Positions 7,912 to 17,300 of a stretch of 64,000 nt of DNA are shown here, piece by piece. Source of the stretch: Spirochaetota bacterium (lineage in GTDB: Bacteria; Spirochaetota; Spirochaetia; Treponematales; Treponemataceae); NCBI GenBank assembly GCA_023443865.1, contig JAEZST010000022.1, forward strand, positions 434,001 through 498,000, written 5' to 3'. Numbering within the stretch: position 1 is the first letter of the stretch; every line of letters begins with the position of its first letter. The notes under the pieces were generated by a model, which saw nothing but the letters and a program-made list of their open reading frames with translations, ran no database searches and was not told where the DNA came from. Made by a program: the position numbers and the translations under genes.

Positions 7912-8490
7912 CTATGAGAATATTCCGTGCATAAATTGATGAACCGCTCTCTTCAGCGTTTCATCTGACAATTCAAGTTCCTTGTTTAGAAAAAGGAGGG
8001 ACCAAACCCCAAGCATACCCTGAAATGATTCACTATAGGATTTTTCACGACCCTTCATGTTACCGTGGTCATGGGAAGCGGCAATAAAAAGCGTTTCAAA
8101 GCATTGATTCATGCCTTCCCGGAGAGGACGATACGCTGCATAGGTTTCGCTTTCGGGTGCTGAAACGGAAAGCGTCATTTTCAAACGAAAAAATGCCTGA
8201 TTCGCGAGGGCAAACCGGACTGATTCTCGGGTTATCGCATTCAAGGTGAATACGATATCGTGGTTATACTCAGCGGCTTGACTGATTGTATGAAAGAAAT
8301 TCCCGCCGTATTCGGCAATAATGGCGTCGAGCAACCCTCTCTTGTGATTGAAATAGTGATATAGCATTGGTTTACTAACCCCTGCCTTATCGACGATTTC
8401 CTGCGTACCGACCGATTCAAAACCCCTCAGAGCGAAGAGGTCAAGGGCGGTTTCGAGAATCGCGGTTTTTGTATCTGTCCTCTCATTCAT
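7912..8490 (-). CDS. TetR family transcriptional regulator
   Basis: 192 residues. The N-terminal TetR DNA-binding domain is clear: AILETALDLFALRGFESVGTQ, then the helix-turn-helix EIVDKAGVSKPMLYHYFNHK near residues 29-48. The C-terminal ligand domain is unassigned. The coding sequence is visibly AT-richer than its neighbours, which suggests it was acquired. Operator copies lie on both sides: seven between its stop and the amylase start, two upstream of its own promoter. It is the obvious candidate to bind them and to regulate itself and the amylase. No Shine-Dalgarno precedes ATG 8490, and the -10 box ends eight bases upstream, so its mRNA is probably leaderless. Confidence 0.9.
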   Translation of the reverse strand: MNERTDTKTAILETALDLFALRGFESVGTQEIVDKAGVSKPMLYHYFNHKRGLLDAIIAEYGGNFFHTISQAAEYNHDIVFTLNAITRESVRFALANQAFFRLKMTLSVSAPESETYAAYRPLREGMNQCFETLFIAASHDHGNMKGREKSYSESFQGMLGVWSLLFLNKELELSDETLKRAVHQFMHGIFS

Positions 8491-8498
8491 GAGGTAAG

Positions 8499-8527
8499 TA
8501 TATATCAGGGGATTGGTGGTCTGTCAA
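8499..8527 (-). promoter_or_regulatory. Promoter of the tetR gene
   Basis: On the minus strand TTGACA (8527-8522), 17-bp spacer, TATATA (8504-8499). Transcription would start around 8493-8490, at or next to the ATG at 8490. Confidence 0.72.
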
Positions 8528-8532
8528 TTAAT

Positions 8533-8592
8533 TTACCTACCGGTCGGTAAAAAAATTGAAAAAATCACTTATTTTACCTACCGGTCGGTAGG
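8533..8592. promoter_or_regulatory. Two further copies of the TetR operator, upstream of tetR
   Basis: TTACCTACCGGTCGGTA occurs with centres after 8541 and 8582, 41 bp apart. Both carry the GGTCGGT half also seen in the array copy nearest tetR (centre 7825). They lie upstream of the tetR -35 box rather than on it. Confidence 0.8.
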
Positions 8593-8610
8593 TCGGTGAT
8601 GTAATAATAA

Positions 8611-8637
8611 AAAAGCGGACTCATCGTCCGCTTTTTT
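8611..8637 (-). terminator. Terminator after asnB, usable in both directions
   Basis: GCGGAC (8615-8620), loop TCATC, GTCCGC (8626-8631), with T6 on one side and an A-run on the other. On the minus strand it lies 15 bases after the asnB stop and ends that transcript before the tetR operators. Confidence 0.85.
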
Positions 8638-8651
8638 ACCGTATCTGACGC

Positions 8652-10325
8652 TTAATATGCCTTGTCGTGTACGCCAGAAACCGCGCGTCCGGAAGGATCG
8701 TTCATATTTCTCCATGCGGCATCCCATTCAAGGGCCTTGGCCGTACTGCACGCAACGCTCGCCTCATAGGCAACGGTCTTTGCCGCGCTGGCGGAGGGGA
8801 AAAACTCCTCAAAGATCGTCCGATAATAGTACTGTTCTTTCGTCATGGGCGGATTGACGGGATATCGGTCAGCGGCACGCGCGAATTGCTCGTCCGAAAC
8901 TTTCTCCTCGCAGAGCTTTTTCAGCGAATCGATCCAGCTATAGCCCACTCCGTCGGAGAATTGCTCTTTTTGCCGCCAAACGATCTCGTCGGGAAGCATG
9001 TCCTTAAAGGCTTCTCTAAGGGCCCATTTCTCGATTCTGCCGTTTCCGGCCTTACCCGAGAGCTTTTCCTTCGGGTTCATGCGCATGGCCACGTCAATAA
9101 ACTCCTTGTCCAGGAAAGGGACTCGGCCTTCGACTCCCCAAGCCGCCAAGGATTTATTCGCGCGGAGACAGTCATACAGGTGCAGCTTTGAAAGCTTTCG
9201 GACCGTCTCTTCATGAAGTTCTTTCTCGTCCGGCGCCTTATGGAAATAGAGGTACCCGCCGAAAAGCTCGTCCGATCCCTCACCGGAAAGGACCATCTTA
9301 ATTCCCATGGACTTGATCGCCCGGGAAAGGAGATACATGGGCGTCGAGGCCCGGATCGTGGTGATATCGTAGGTCTCGATATGGTAAATTACGTCGCGGA
9401 TAGCGTCGAGGCCTTCTTGAACGGTAAAGTGGATTTCGTGATGGACGGTTCCGATGTAGTCAGCGGCCTTCTGGGCGGCGATGAGGTCGGGTGACCCCTT
9501 GAGGCCCACCGCGAAAGAGTGAAGTCGGGGCCACCACGCTTCCTGGGTGTCGTTGCTTTCAATGCGTTTTTTCGCGTATTTCTGGGTGATCGCGGCGATT
9601 ACGGACGAATCGAGTCCTCCGGAAAGGAGAACGCCGTAGGGTACGTCGCTCATGAGCTGGCGCTTCACCGCCGCCTCAAGCCCCTCACGCAGGGCCTTCA
9701 AGTCGGTCACGCGGTCCTTTACCGCGTCGAATTCCATCCAGTCGCGTTTGTACCAGGTCTCGGTCGTACCGGTTCCGCTCCAGTAATAGGTGCCCGGAAG
9801 GAATTCGCGGATCTCCGTGCAGGTTCCTTCGAGCGCTTTCATCTCCGAGGCGACATAGTAGCGTCCTTCCGTATCCCAGCCTTGATATAGGGGAATAATT
9901 CCGATATGGTCGCGCCCGACCAGGTATTGGTCCTTTTCGATGTCGTAGAGCGCGAAGGCGAAGATGCCGTTCAATTCCTCGAGGAGGGCAGGGCCTTTAT
10001 CGCGATAGAGCGCGAGGATTACCTCGCAGTCGCTCATGGTAAGGAACTCGTAGGTATCTTTGTAGCGGGCCCGAATTTCCATGTGATTGTAGATCTCGCC
10101 GTTTACCGCGAGGGCGAGCTTCCCGTCCTTGCTGAAAAGGGGTTGATTGCCCGACAGGGGGTCGACTATGGCGAGCCGCTCATGGGCCAATACCGCTTTT
10201 TCCCCCGAATAAATTCCAGACCAATCCGGTCCGCGATGCCTGAGGGTTTTGGCCATTCTCAGGATTTGATTACGGAATGGCTCCGTATTTTGTTTGATGT
10301 CAAAGGCGCCGACGATTCCACACAT
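8652..10325 (-). CDS. asnB: Asparagine synthetase, glutamine-hydrolysing (AsnB type)
   Basis: 557 residues. Makes asparagine from aspartate, glutamine and ATP. Cys2 right after Met1 (MCGIVGAF) is the class II glutaminase nucleophile; HRGPDWSG, and NGEIYNH near residue 75, belong to that domain. The synthetase half has the PP-loop LLSGGLDSSV near 232-241 and SGEGSDELFGGY near 345. Length matches the E. coli AsnB type. GGAGG lies eight bases before ATG 10325. The gene is single, with its own promoter (10433-10461) and a strong terminator. Confidence 0.96.
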   Translation of the reverse strand: MCGIVGAFDIKQNTEPFRNQILRMAKTLRHRGPDWSGIYSGEKAVLAHERLAIVDPLSGNQPLFSKDGKLALAVNGEIYNHMEIRARYKDTYEFLTMSDCEVILALYRDKGPALLEELNGIFAFALYDIEKDQYLVGRDHIGIIPLYQGWDTEGRYYVASEMKALEGTCTEIREFLPGTYYWSGTGTTETWYKRDWMEFDAVKDRVTDLKALREGLEAAVKRQLMSDVPYGVLLSGGLDSSVIAAITQKYAKKRIESNDTQEAWWPRLHSFAVGLKGSPDLIAAQKAADYIGTVHHEIHFTVQEGLDAIRDVIYHIETYDITTIRASTPMYLLSRAIKSMGIKMVLSGEGSDELFGGYLYFHKAPDEKELHEETVRKLSKLHLYDCLRANKSLAAWGVEGRVPFLDKEFIDVAMRMNPKEKLSGKAGNGRIEKWALREAFKDMLPDEIVWRQKEQFSDGVGYSWIDSLKKLCEEKVSDEQFARAADRYPVNPPMTKEQYYYRTIFEEFFPSASAAKTVAYEASVACSTAKALEWDAAWRNMNDPSGRAVSGVHDKAY

Positions 10326-10432
10326 TGCTCATTCCTCCTCAATTACGCGTTTTTATTCAGTCTGGGCCCAACGGGCAAAAAAAAACGGAATTCCCTGCCT
10401 TAGCATTGAACTCCTGCATTCTCGGTTTGAAA

Positions 10433-10461
10433 AAAATACCTGAATTACCGGATATAATCAA
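10433..10461 (-). promoter_or_regulatory. Promoter of asnB
   Basis: Minus strand TTGATT (10461-10456), 17-bp spacer, TATTTT (10438-10433); the transcript would have a leader of about 100 nt. The same pair of boxes at the same spacing serves carA. Confidence 0.5.
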
Positions 10462-10517
10462 GCGGAGTTTGCATATTTATACAGTTTAGGCGCATAAAAA
10501 AGTATGAATTTACGGTA

Positions 10518-12371
10518 TTATACCTGATAATGGGCAATAATGGTACCCAACTGAGCCGTAGCGTCATCGGTATGCTCGTTGGCGTTGGATAGGTTTTCGC
10601 TCGCCTCGGTTACGGTATGGATACCCGCGTGCAATTCGGTCATGGCGCCGTCGATATCTACGCTGATTCTCCGGAGCTGCGTAACCGCCTGAAGCATCTC
10701 CTCGTTTCCTTGGCGCATTTCCTCGGAACTGGAACGAACGGAGGCCGTAATTTCCCAGATGCTTTCAAGGGCGTTGGAAACCCGACTGCCGTTATCGTCT
10801 GACCTGGCGGTATATTCCCTCATTTTTCGGTTCAATTCGTCTGCCTGCTGGACCGCTTTTTGGATATCCGCGAAGGAACGCTCAACGCTATTGGAATCCT
10901 TCGCGATCAGGGCGATGGATTTGAGCGTGCGGGCCTGATTCTCCCGAATGGTTTTTGATTGCTCCGCGGACATTTCCGCAAGCTTGCGTATTTCGTCGGC
11001 TACCACGCTGAACCCGCGGCCCGCGTCTCCCGCGTGCGCCGCCTCTATAGCCGCGTTCATGGCCAGAAGATTGGTTTGGCTCGAGACGTTCGCGATCAAT
11101 TCGTTCGCCTCGGCAAGGTGTTCGGAACTATTGCTGATAACGCCGATTTCCTCGATCATCGTACGGAGCGCGCTCTGGCTTTTTTCGACCATGTTTACCA
11201 GGCTTTCCGCGTTTCGCGAATTCGCGTCGGTCGCGCCGACGATTTCGCGGTTTACCCCTAAAAGCTCTTCAATCGCTTTCCGCGAATGTTCCACTTCCTC
11301 GCTTTGCCTTTGTATTTGGTTTCCCAGCGAATCGATATTTCGGGCCAACTGCTCGATGGAGGCAGCCGTTTCCGTCACGTTAACGCCTTGTTCCCCGATC
11401 CGCTCCTTCATCCTGACGGTGTTTGCAGATATTTGGCCGATTGCGGTGACCGTCTCGTTGACCTGGGCGGTAAGGCTTTCCTTGAGCGCCATCAACCCTT
11501 CCAGTAAGGATTGCAAGTCGGTCATATTTGCCCGCAATAGGGTGAAAAAACCGTCGGACGCCTTCATGGCGCTGCCAATTTCATCGGTGGTCTCGGGGCG
11601 AGTGCGAATCCTAAGATCTCCCGACGAGCCCGTTTCAAAGGTCTTTACCAGGCCGGAAATCGGGCGGATAATGTATTTAGTAAGCTGGATTATAAGAACG
11701 ATCACCTCGACGAAGGCCACGCCGCAGGCGAAGAGGTTGAGGTATACGATGCCGATGGCGAGTGCATGGCCCGATTCGGGCGCGTAATACGCGGTGATAT
11801 TGGTCATGAAAAGGAAGAGCGAGGTTCCCGAAAAAATCCCGCCCACGTAAAACCACAGCTTCGCCTTTAAGGTGATCCACGTTCCGCCCTCGGGAAAGCG
11901 GGCGGTAAGGTAACGCTCCATGTTATCGATGAGGGAGGCGACGAAGGGAATCATGATTATCGTTTCGAAGGCGAGCACGAACCCCGCCGTAATCGGTATG
12001 GGCCTGCTGAATTCGACGCGGACGAAACCAACGACAATTGTTATGCACGCGGCGATTTCAAATAAAACGGAAAGGATTTCCACGCCAAACAGCCGCGCGA
12101 ATACCCTTCGGACCGCCTTCTCATCAGGTACGTTTTCCAGCCTGCCGAAAAGGATGCGGGTTGCCGCCATATTAACGCCCAAAACCAGGGCAAGGATGAG
12201 GTACGCCTTCGGCTGAGAGAGGGTACGAATCAACTCCTGGAAGGTAAAGAAACCCGTCAGGTACGCGAAGGGCGCCAACAGCGCCAGGGGAAAAAAGGCT
12301 ATTCCCAAGCCAACGATAAAAAGGTCCCTTCGAAGCGCGCGCGTGTTTCCGAATTGAACGTTAGAATTCAT
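10518..12371 (-). CDS. Methyl-accepting chemotaxis protein with multi-span membrane sensor
   Basis: 617 residues. The first about 240 residues hold around six hydrophobic segments (for example IVGLGIAFFPLALLAPFAYL, YLILALVLGV, ACITIVVGFV, ITAGFVLAFETIIMIPFV) with no large periplasmic loop. A HAMP-like linker (IRPISGLVKTF) leads into the signalling coiled coil with the conserved hairpin tip NLLAMNAAIEAAHAGDAGRGFSVVADEIRKLAE, which contacts CheA and CheW. The sensor therefore probably reads the membrane or a small lipophilic signal. The gene starts 10 bases after the stop of the acyltransferase-like gene at 12382, so the two are co-transcribed. Confidence 0.92.
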   Translation of the reverse strand: MNSNVQFGNTRALRRDLFIVGLGIAFFPLALLAPFAYLTGFFTFQELIRTLSQPKAYLILALVLGVNMAATRILFGRLENVPDEKAVRRVFARLFGVEILSVLFEIAACITIVVGFVRVEFSRPIPITAGFVLAFETIIMIPFVASLIDNMERYLTARFPEGGTWITLKAKLWFYVGGIFSGTSLFLFMTNITAYYAPESGHALAIGIVYLNLFACGVAFVEVIVLIIQLTKYIIRPISGLVKTFETGSSGDLRIRTRPETTDEIGSAMKASDGFFTLLRANMTDLQSLLEGLMALKESLTAQVNETVTAIGQISANTVRMKERIGEQGVNVTETAASIEQLARNIDSLGNQIQRQSEEVEHSRKAIEELLGVNREIVGATDANSRNAESLVNMVEKSQSALRTMIEEIGVISNSSEHLAEANELIANVSSQTNLLAMNAAIEAAHAGDAGRGFSVVADEIRKLAEMSAEQSKTIRENQARTLKSIALIAKDSNSVERSFADIQKAVQQADELNRKMREYTARSDDNGSRVSNALESIWEITASVRSSSEEMRQGNEEMLQAVTQLRRISVDIDGAMTELHAGIHTVTEASENLSNANEHTDDATAQLGTIIAHYQV

Positions 12372-12381
12372 TGTAGCAACC

Positions 12382-13398
12382 TTATTCGATGTCTGATGTG
12401 ATGCTCGCCACCCATGCCGTAACCCACTCGCGGGAATCGGCAGGATCGGCAGAAATTTCCGGATGTATATGGAGGCATAGGCTGAGGCGGCCGTTCCAGG
12501 TAACGCAACCCGCGGCTATCATGAAAAACCTCATGGCGGGAGGGGCGAAAACCCAATCCCCTTCCAGGTCGAACTCTCCGTCCCGGTTCCATACGCCGAT
12601 ATTCGAGAATACGCCAACCGTATATCGGCTCGTCACCCGATCCGCCTTAACCATGGCCCGCTTTATTTTCAGCGGAAGGATGCGCGTAGCCGTGTAGGCG
12701 TTCCAGTTCGCCCAGTGCTCGCCCCGCTCCAATTCCCGGTATATCTTACGGTGAACGCGTTCGGGGCTGTCCTTTCTTTCGAGGGATATTCTGACGAAGC
12801 TGACGTGGTTTTCGCTGTCTCGCCTTCGATTGACCTTGCCGCGCAGATTGACGGGTACCATCCAGCCTATTGCGCGAGTATCGTCCGCGGCATCGGGATA
12901 TACCGCTTCACCCAAATGGGAGAGTAAGTATGAATTGACCGTGTATTGCTTATCCTTACACGCGGCGACGATTTTATCCGTGGTTTCGCGGTCGAATACG
13001 TGCCAAGCAACCGATTTAGGGGCTTTATCGTGGCGGGGGGGAGCGCTTTGCCCGAAACGCTTTTTCCAGGTTACCCGTTCGCGGGGTGTAAGGAAAAGGT
13101 GCATGCTTCGGAGGAATGGCCACCACGAACGGGGAGCGCTGTGCGGAATGGTAGGGAGGGGCCTAACGTCGAATCCCCGTTCCTGCAATATGTCCGCAAA
13201 CCCGCCAATGCCGTCGTAATCGGCGTGGGAAAGATATACCCATTGGGGTTCTTCCGAATCGGGAATAATGTGGCCGAAACGGATTCCGATATGGTCGCCC
13301 AGGTCGATCGCCGCCTGAAACCATGGCTTTATCGGATCCTTCCCATCGTCATCGTAGCCCTTGTACTCAACAATGTTGCCGGTCGGTGCAAAAACCAT
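12382..13398 (-). CDS. Condensation-domain-like acyltransferase (CAT/BAHD fold), unknown substrate
   Basis: 338 residues. HADYDGIGG near residue 58 matches the HxxxDG active-site pattern of condensation and acyltransferase domains, and PVNLRG near 191 matches a second conserved block of that superfamily. The protein is shorter than a stand-alone condensation domain (about 450), so the N-terminal lobe may be reduced. It has no carrier-protein neighbour and no signal peptide. AAGGA lies nine bases before ATG 13398. It is followed by a chemotaxis receptor in the same operon; what it acylates is unknown. Confidence 0.7.
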   Translation of the reverse strand: MVFAPTGNIVEYKGYDDDGKDPIKPWFQAAIDLGDHIGIRFGHIIPDSEEPQWVYLSHADYDGIGGFADILQERGFDVRPLPTIPHSAPRSWWPFLRSMHLFLTPRERVTWKKRFGQSAPPRHDKAPKSVAWHVFDRETTDKIVAACKDKQYTVNSYLLSHLGEAVYPDAADDTRAIGWMVPVNLRGKVNRRRDSENHVSFVRISLERKDSPERVHRKIYRELERGEHWANWNAYTATRILPLKIKRAMVKADRVTSRYTVGVFSNIGVWNRDGEFDLEGDWVFAPPAMRFFMIAAGCVTWNGRLSLCLHIHPEISADPADSREWVTAWVASITSDIE

Positions 13399-13401
13399 AG
13401 C

Positions 13402-13447
13402 TGATATCCTTAGGTAGTATTTTTTGCACTTTTTGATTTGGATATCA
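13402..13447. promoter_or_regulatory. Inverted repeat upstream of the acyltransferase-like gene
   Basis: TGATATCC (13402-13409) and GGATATCA (13440-13447) form an 8-bp inverted repeat 30 bases apart, just upstream of ATG 13398. The near arm overlaps the Shine-Dalgarno region. It could be an operator pair or, if transcribed, a hairpin over the ribosome site. The rest of 13448-13647 is AT-rich and shows nothing I can name. Confidence 0.4.
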
Positions 13448-13647
13448 GTACAGTACCATTACCTTTTTTTAGGCGTCAAGGAAGATTCGGTAAAAAAAGT
13501 AAAAAACGGCGGGTGCTATGGAGTTAATGGATTTTTTACCGTGTGCGAGAACGTTTTTCCGGAATGAGATCTCAAAGAGACAAAAAAACGGGCTTAAAAT
13601 GCGCCTTTAACTTTGGATTCCGGGGATCGCGCTTCGGCTACCCTTTA

Positions 13648-14265
13648 TTATCCAAGCGTCGGCACTACGCCCAGGGCCCGTAGGCCGTCAATAAACATTT
13701 GCACGGAAAGCATCAATAGCAGCATGCCCATAAGCCGCTCCATGGCGGCAAGGCCCCGCTCGCCCAGTATTCGATATATTGCGGGCGCCAAGATGAGTAG
13801 CGCCGCGGTAATGCACCAAGCGACCATCAAGGCGCCAAAGGAGATGAGGGACGATATGCTGTGGCTTTCGCTCATGAGGATGAGGGTCGCGAGCGCCGAG
13901 GGGCCCGCTATGAGGGGTATGGCTATGGGGACGATAAAGGGCTCTCCCCTGCTTTGATAGAGGGATCCCTTGTCGTCCGGAAAGACCATACGGAGGCCGA
14001 TGACGAAAAGGACCGTACCTCCGGCGATTCTGATCACGCCGCTTTCCAACCCGAAGACCGCGAGTATGCCCCGGCCGAAGAATAAAAAAACCACCATGAC
14101 TACCAGGGCGACGAGCACTTCGCGGATGATGATTTTCCGCTGCTTATCGGCGTTGAAATCCTTAAGGATCGCGAGGAGCATGGGTATATTCCCGAAGGGA
14201 TCAAGAACGAATAGGAGAATGAGGGCCGAGGACCAAATGCGGGAAAGCGTATCCATAGGAGCCAT
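13648..14265 (-). CDS. MarC family integral membrane protein
   Basis: 205 residues, with six hydrophobic segments spread over the whole chain (ALILLFVLDPFGNIPMLLAI, VLVALVVMVVFLFFG, GGTVLFVIGLRMVF, PIAIPLIAGPSALATLIL and others). DPFGNIP near the N-terminus and IPLIAGPSA are hallmark blocks of the MarC/UPF0056 family; its members sit in the inner membrane and their transport role is unsettled. GGGGA precedes ATG 14265; upstream ATG codons have no ribosome site. Monocistronic, divergent from the hybrid kinase. Confidence 0.88.
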   Translation of the reverse strand: MAPMDTLSRIWSSALILLFVLDPFGNIPMLLAILKDFNADKQRKIIIREVLVALVVMVVFLFFGRGILAVFGLESGVIRIAGGTVLFVIGLRMVFPDDKGSLYQSRGEPFIVPIAIPLIAGPSALATLILMSESHSISSLISFGALMVAWCITAALLILAPAIYRILGERGLAAMERLMGMLLLMLSVQMFIDGLRALGVVPTLG

Positions 14266-14339
14266 TGTATCCCCGGCCTTCGTCCCATGCAAGGGGAGCG
14301 GCGCCCCTCCTTTTCTCGCCGCGGGCAAGCATTAACCCG

Positions 14340-14390
14340 GGGGAGGTAGTATACTTTTCAGCAGAATCCAAGGCAATGAGGTGCCTCCCC
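14340..14390. promoter_or_regulatory. Inverted repeat around a -10-like box before the hybrid kinase
   Basis: GGGGAGG (14340-14346) and CCTCCCC (14384-14390) are perfect inverted arms. Between them is TATACT (14350-14355), a good -10 without a recognisable -35, and GAGGTG (14378-14383) as ribosome site for ATG 14392. The arms could form an operator or a hairpin that hides the ribosome site. Confidence 0.35.
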
Positions 14391-14391
14391 G

Positions 14392-17300
14392 ATGCGCTTT
14401 TATGAATCCCAGCCCGTGGCCGGCCTTTCGGGCACGCCCCCTATGCTTCTTCTCGATCCCGATTCCGGCGCGGTAGTGGACGCGAACGGCGCCGCCGAAA
14501 CGTTTTACGGAATGCCCGTTTCCCGCCTGAGGGGTACCGATTTTCTGACGCTCTTCGCGGGAACAATCGCGAAGACGGATCTTCGCGCCCTCGTTCCGGG
14601 TGCCACGAGAAACGTTATGGGCCGGTATTCGCGATCGGACGGCAAAACCGTGTACGCGTCCCTTTTTTTTACCGGGTTGCGTTTCGAGGGCGCGGATTAC
14701 GTACAGACCGTCGCGATAGGGCACGATGAACTACCCATCAGCCGTGAGCGCTATCAATCCCTCTTGGGAAAACTATTCGCCGAGCGCGAACTCTTTTCTT
14801 CGGGACCGGTTTGCGTCATCGTTTGGGATACCCAGCGGGGCTGGCCGGTAAAGTACATTTCGGGAAACGCCGGGGAAATACTTGGGTATACGCCCCTTGA
14901 GCTGACTTCCTTCCCGCTGCCGTACGCCTCTCTCATCCATGGCGAGGACCTGGATCGGGTCGAAATCGAGGTTGAAGCCGCGCTTGCCTCCGGCGTCGAT
15001 ACCTTCACGCAATCGTACCGTCTCAGGCGAAAAGACGGCGAGTACCGCTGGTTCTCGGATTTTAGCCGCTTGATTCGGGATTCCGACGGCCTGGTTTTCG
15101 AGATTCACGGCTATTTATTCGACGAAACCCGTCTTTTCGAGACGGAACGAATTCTGGAGAGCGAGCGAGAACGGCTTACCGATATTATTCGGGGCACCAA
15201 CGCTGGAACCTGGGAGTGGAACGTTCAAACGGGAAAAACCATTTTCAATGAGCGATGGGCCTCCATGATCGGATACTCCCTGGCGGAGCTTGAACCGACG
15301 ACCATAGAAACATGGACCTCCCGGGTTCACCCCGACGATCTCGCGTATACCAACGAACAGCTGGACAGGCACTTCCGGGGGGAAGACTCCTATTACGAGT
15401 GCGAGGCCCGGATTAGGCACCGAGATGGCTCATGGATTTGGATAATCGATCGGGGCCGGGTTTCGAAATGGACCGAGGACGGAAAGCCCCTGATCATGTT
15501 CGGGACCCATCAGGACATAACCGTCCGACGCCAGGCTCAAGACGCCCTTTTGGCCCGGGAAGCCATGTACCGATCGGTATTCAATAACGCCCCCGTCGGA
15601 ATCTGCCAGTTCGATACTTCCGGTCGGCTGCAATCCTGCAATGACCGGTTCCTTTATTCGTTCAGTCTTTCGCGGAGTGCGGCTTTGTCCGGTACCGTGT
15701 ATGAGTTGGCCGACTCGCGCCTTGCCGATTCGGCTCGCCAGGTGCTCGCGGGCAAAAAGGCATCGTTCGACGGGTATTTTTTCCAGGAAGGCGTGTCAAA
15801 GCCCCGTTACTTGCATACCCTTTTCAATCCCGTTACCGACGGCGCGGGCAATGTTTCCGGCGGTATGATTTTCGTGGAGGACGAGACCGAGAGAAACGCC
15901 GCGGCCCGATCCCTGGAGGAGAGCCAGCGCGCCATCGCGGAAAACGAACAACGGCTGCGTCAGATAATCGAGGGGACGAAGCTCGTCATTTGGGAATGGA
16001 ATACCCAAACGCGCCGCGTGATCCACGGTCCGGGCTGGTACCGGCTCATGGGCATGACCGACGACGGCAGCGACGACAGTCTCGATACGGTATTGAGCCG
16101 GATTCACACTGAGGATGCCGGCGCCGTACAAGCCCAGATAGACCGTGTCATGCAGACGGCGAACCCGGATTTTGTCTGCGAGTACCGGTTATTGAAACCC
16201 GACGGTAGCGAAATTTGGGTGTTGGATAACGGGTTGGTCACCGAAAGGGACGAAACGGGACAGGCCTTGAAAATCAGGGGATTCATGCTCGATATCTCTA
16301 CGCAAAAGAATACGGAGCTTCAGCTGCAGAACACGAACCGCAATCTCCAGGAGGCGATGGAAAGCGCCGAACGGCTTGCCGTGGAGGCTGCCCAAGCGAA
16401 CGCGGCTAAGGGAGATTTTCTCGCCAACATGAGTCACGAGATCAGGACGCCCCTCAATGGGGTAATCGGCATGACCGGTCTCTTGCTTGCCACCGCCCTC
16501 AATTCGGAGCAGCGCTACTTCGCCGAGACTATCCACTCTAGCGGCGTTACCCTACTGAGCCTCATCAACGATATACTGGATTTTTCCAAGCTTGAGGCGG
16601 GTAAGCTCGAGATTGACCGCGTGGATTTCAATCTCGCGGACTTGATCGGCGACGTGGCCTCCGGCCTCTCGGTTTCCGCCTACCAGAAGAACCTTGAGTT
16701 CACGTGGCGAATCGACCCCGCGATACCGGCCTCCGTCTCCGGCGATCCGAGCCGGATCAAGCAGGTTCTCGCGAACCTCGTGTCCAACGCGGTAAAATTC
16801 ACGGAAAAAGGCGAAATTCACGTTTCCGCGGAACTCGAGCAATCCTTGTCCGCCAACCCGATCCTTCGGTTCAGGGTAAGAGATACGGGAATCGGTATTT
16901 CCGAGGATAAAAGGCATCTTCTTTTCAGCAAGTTCAGCCAACTTGACACGTCGGTTTCCCGAAGGTACGGCGGAAGCGGTTTGGGGCTCGCCATTTCACG
17001 TCAGCTCGCCGAAAAAATGGGCGGCGAGATCGGCGTGGAAAGCGAGGCCGGCAAAGGCTCCGAATTTTGGTTTACCGTCCGCGTCGGCCCCGCGTCAAAT
17101 CCGGCTCCTTCCCCGCGGCCCGCGCGGGGGGCGGGGAAACGCGCCTACGTGATATCGTCCAATTCCCGGGAGGGCAGCCATCTATCGGAACTCCTGTCGA
17201 GTTGGGATATCAAGGTTACGCTGGCGGAAACGGCCGCCGATGCCCGCAAGGAAATCGCCCAGGCGCGCGGTTCTTCCGAGGCCTTCGATTTAATGGTAAT

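Noticed and set aside
10370..10395. GCCC-AAC-GGGC followed by nine A upstream of asnB, as a terminator.
   Set aside because: The A-run puts the T-run 5' of the stem on the asnB strand, the wrong side for a terminator.
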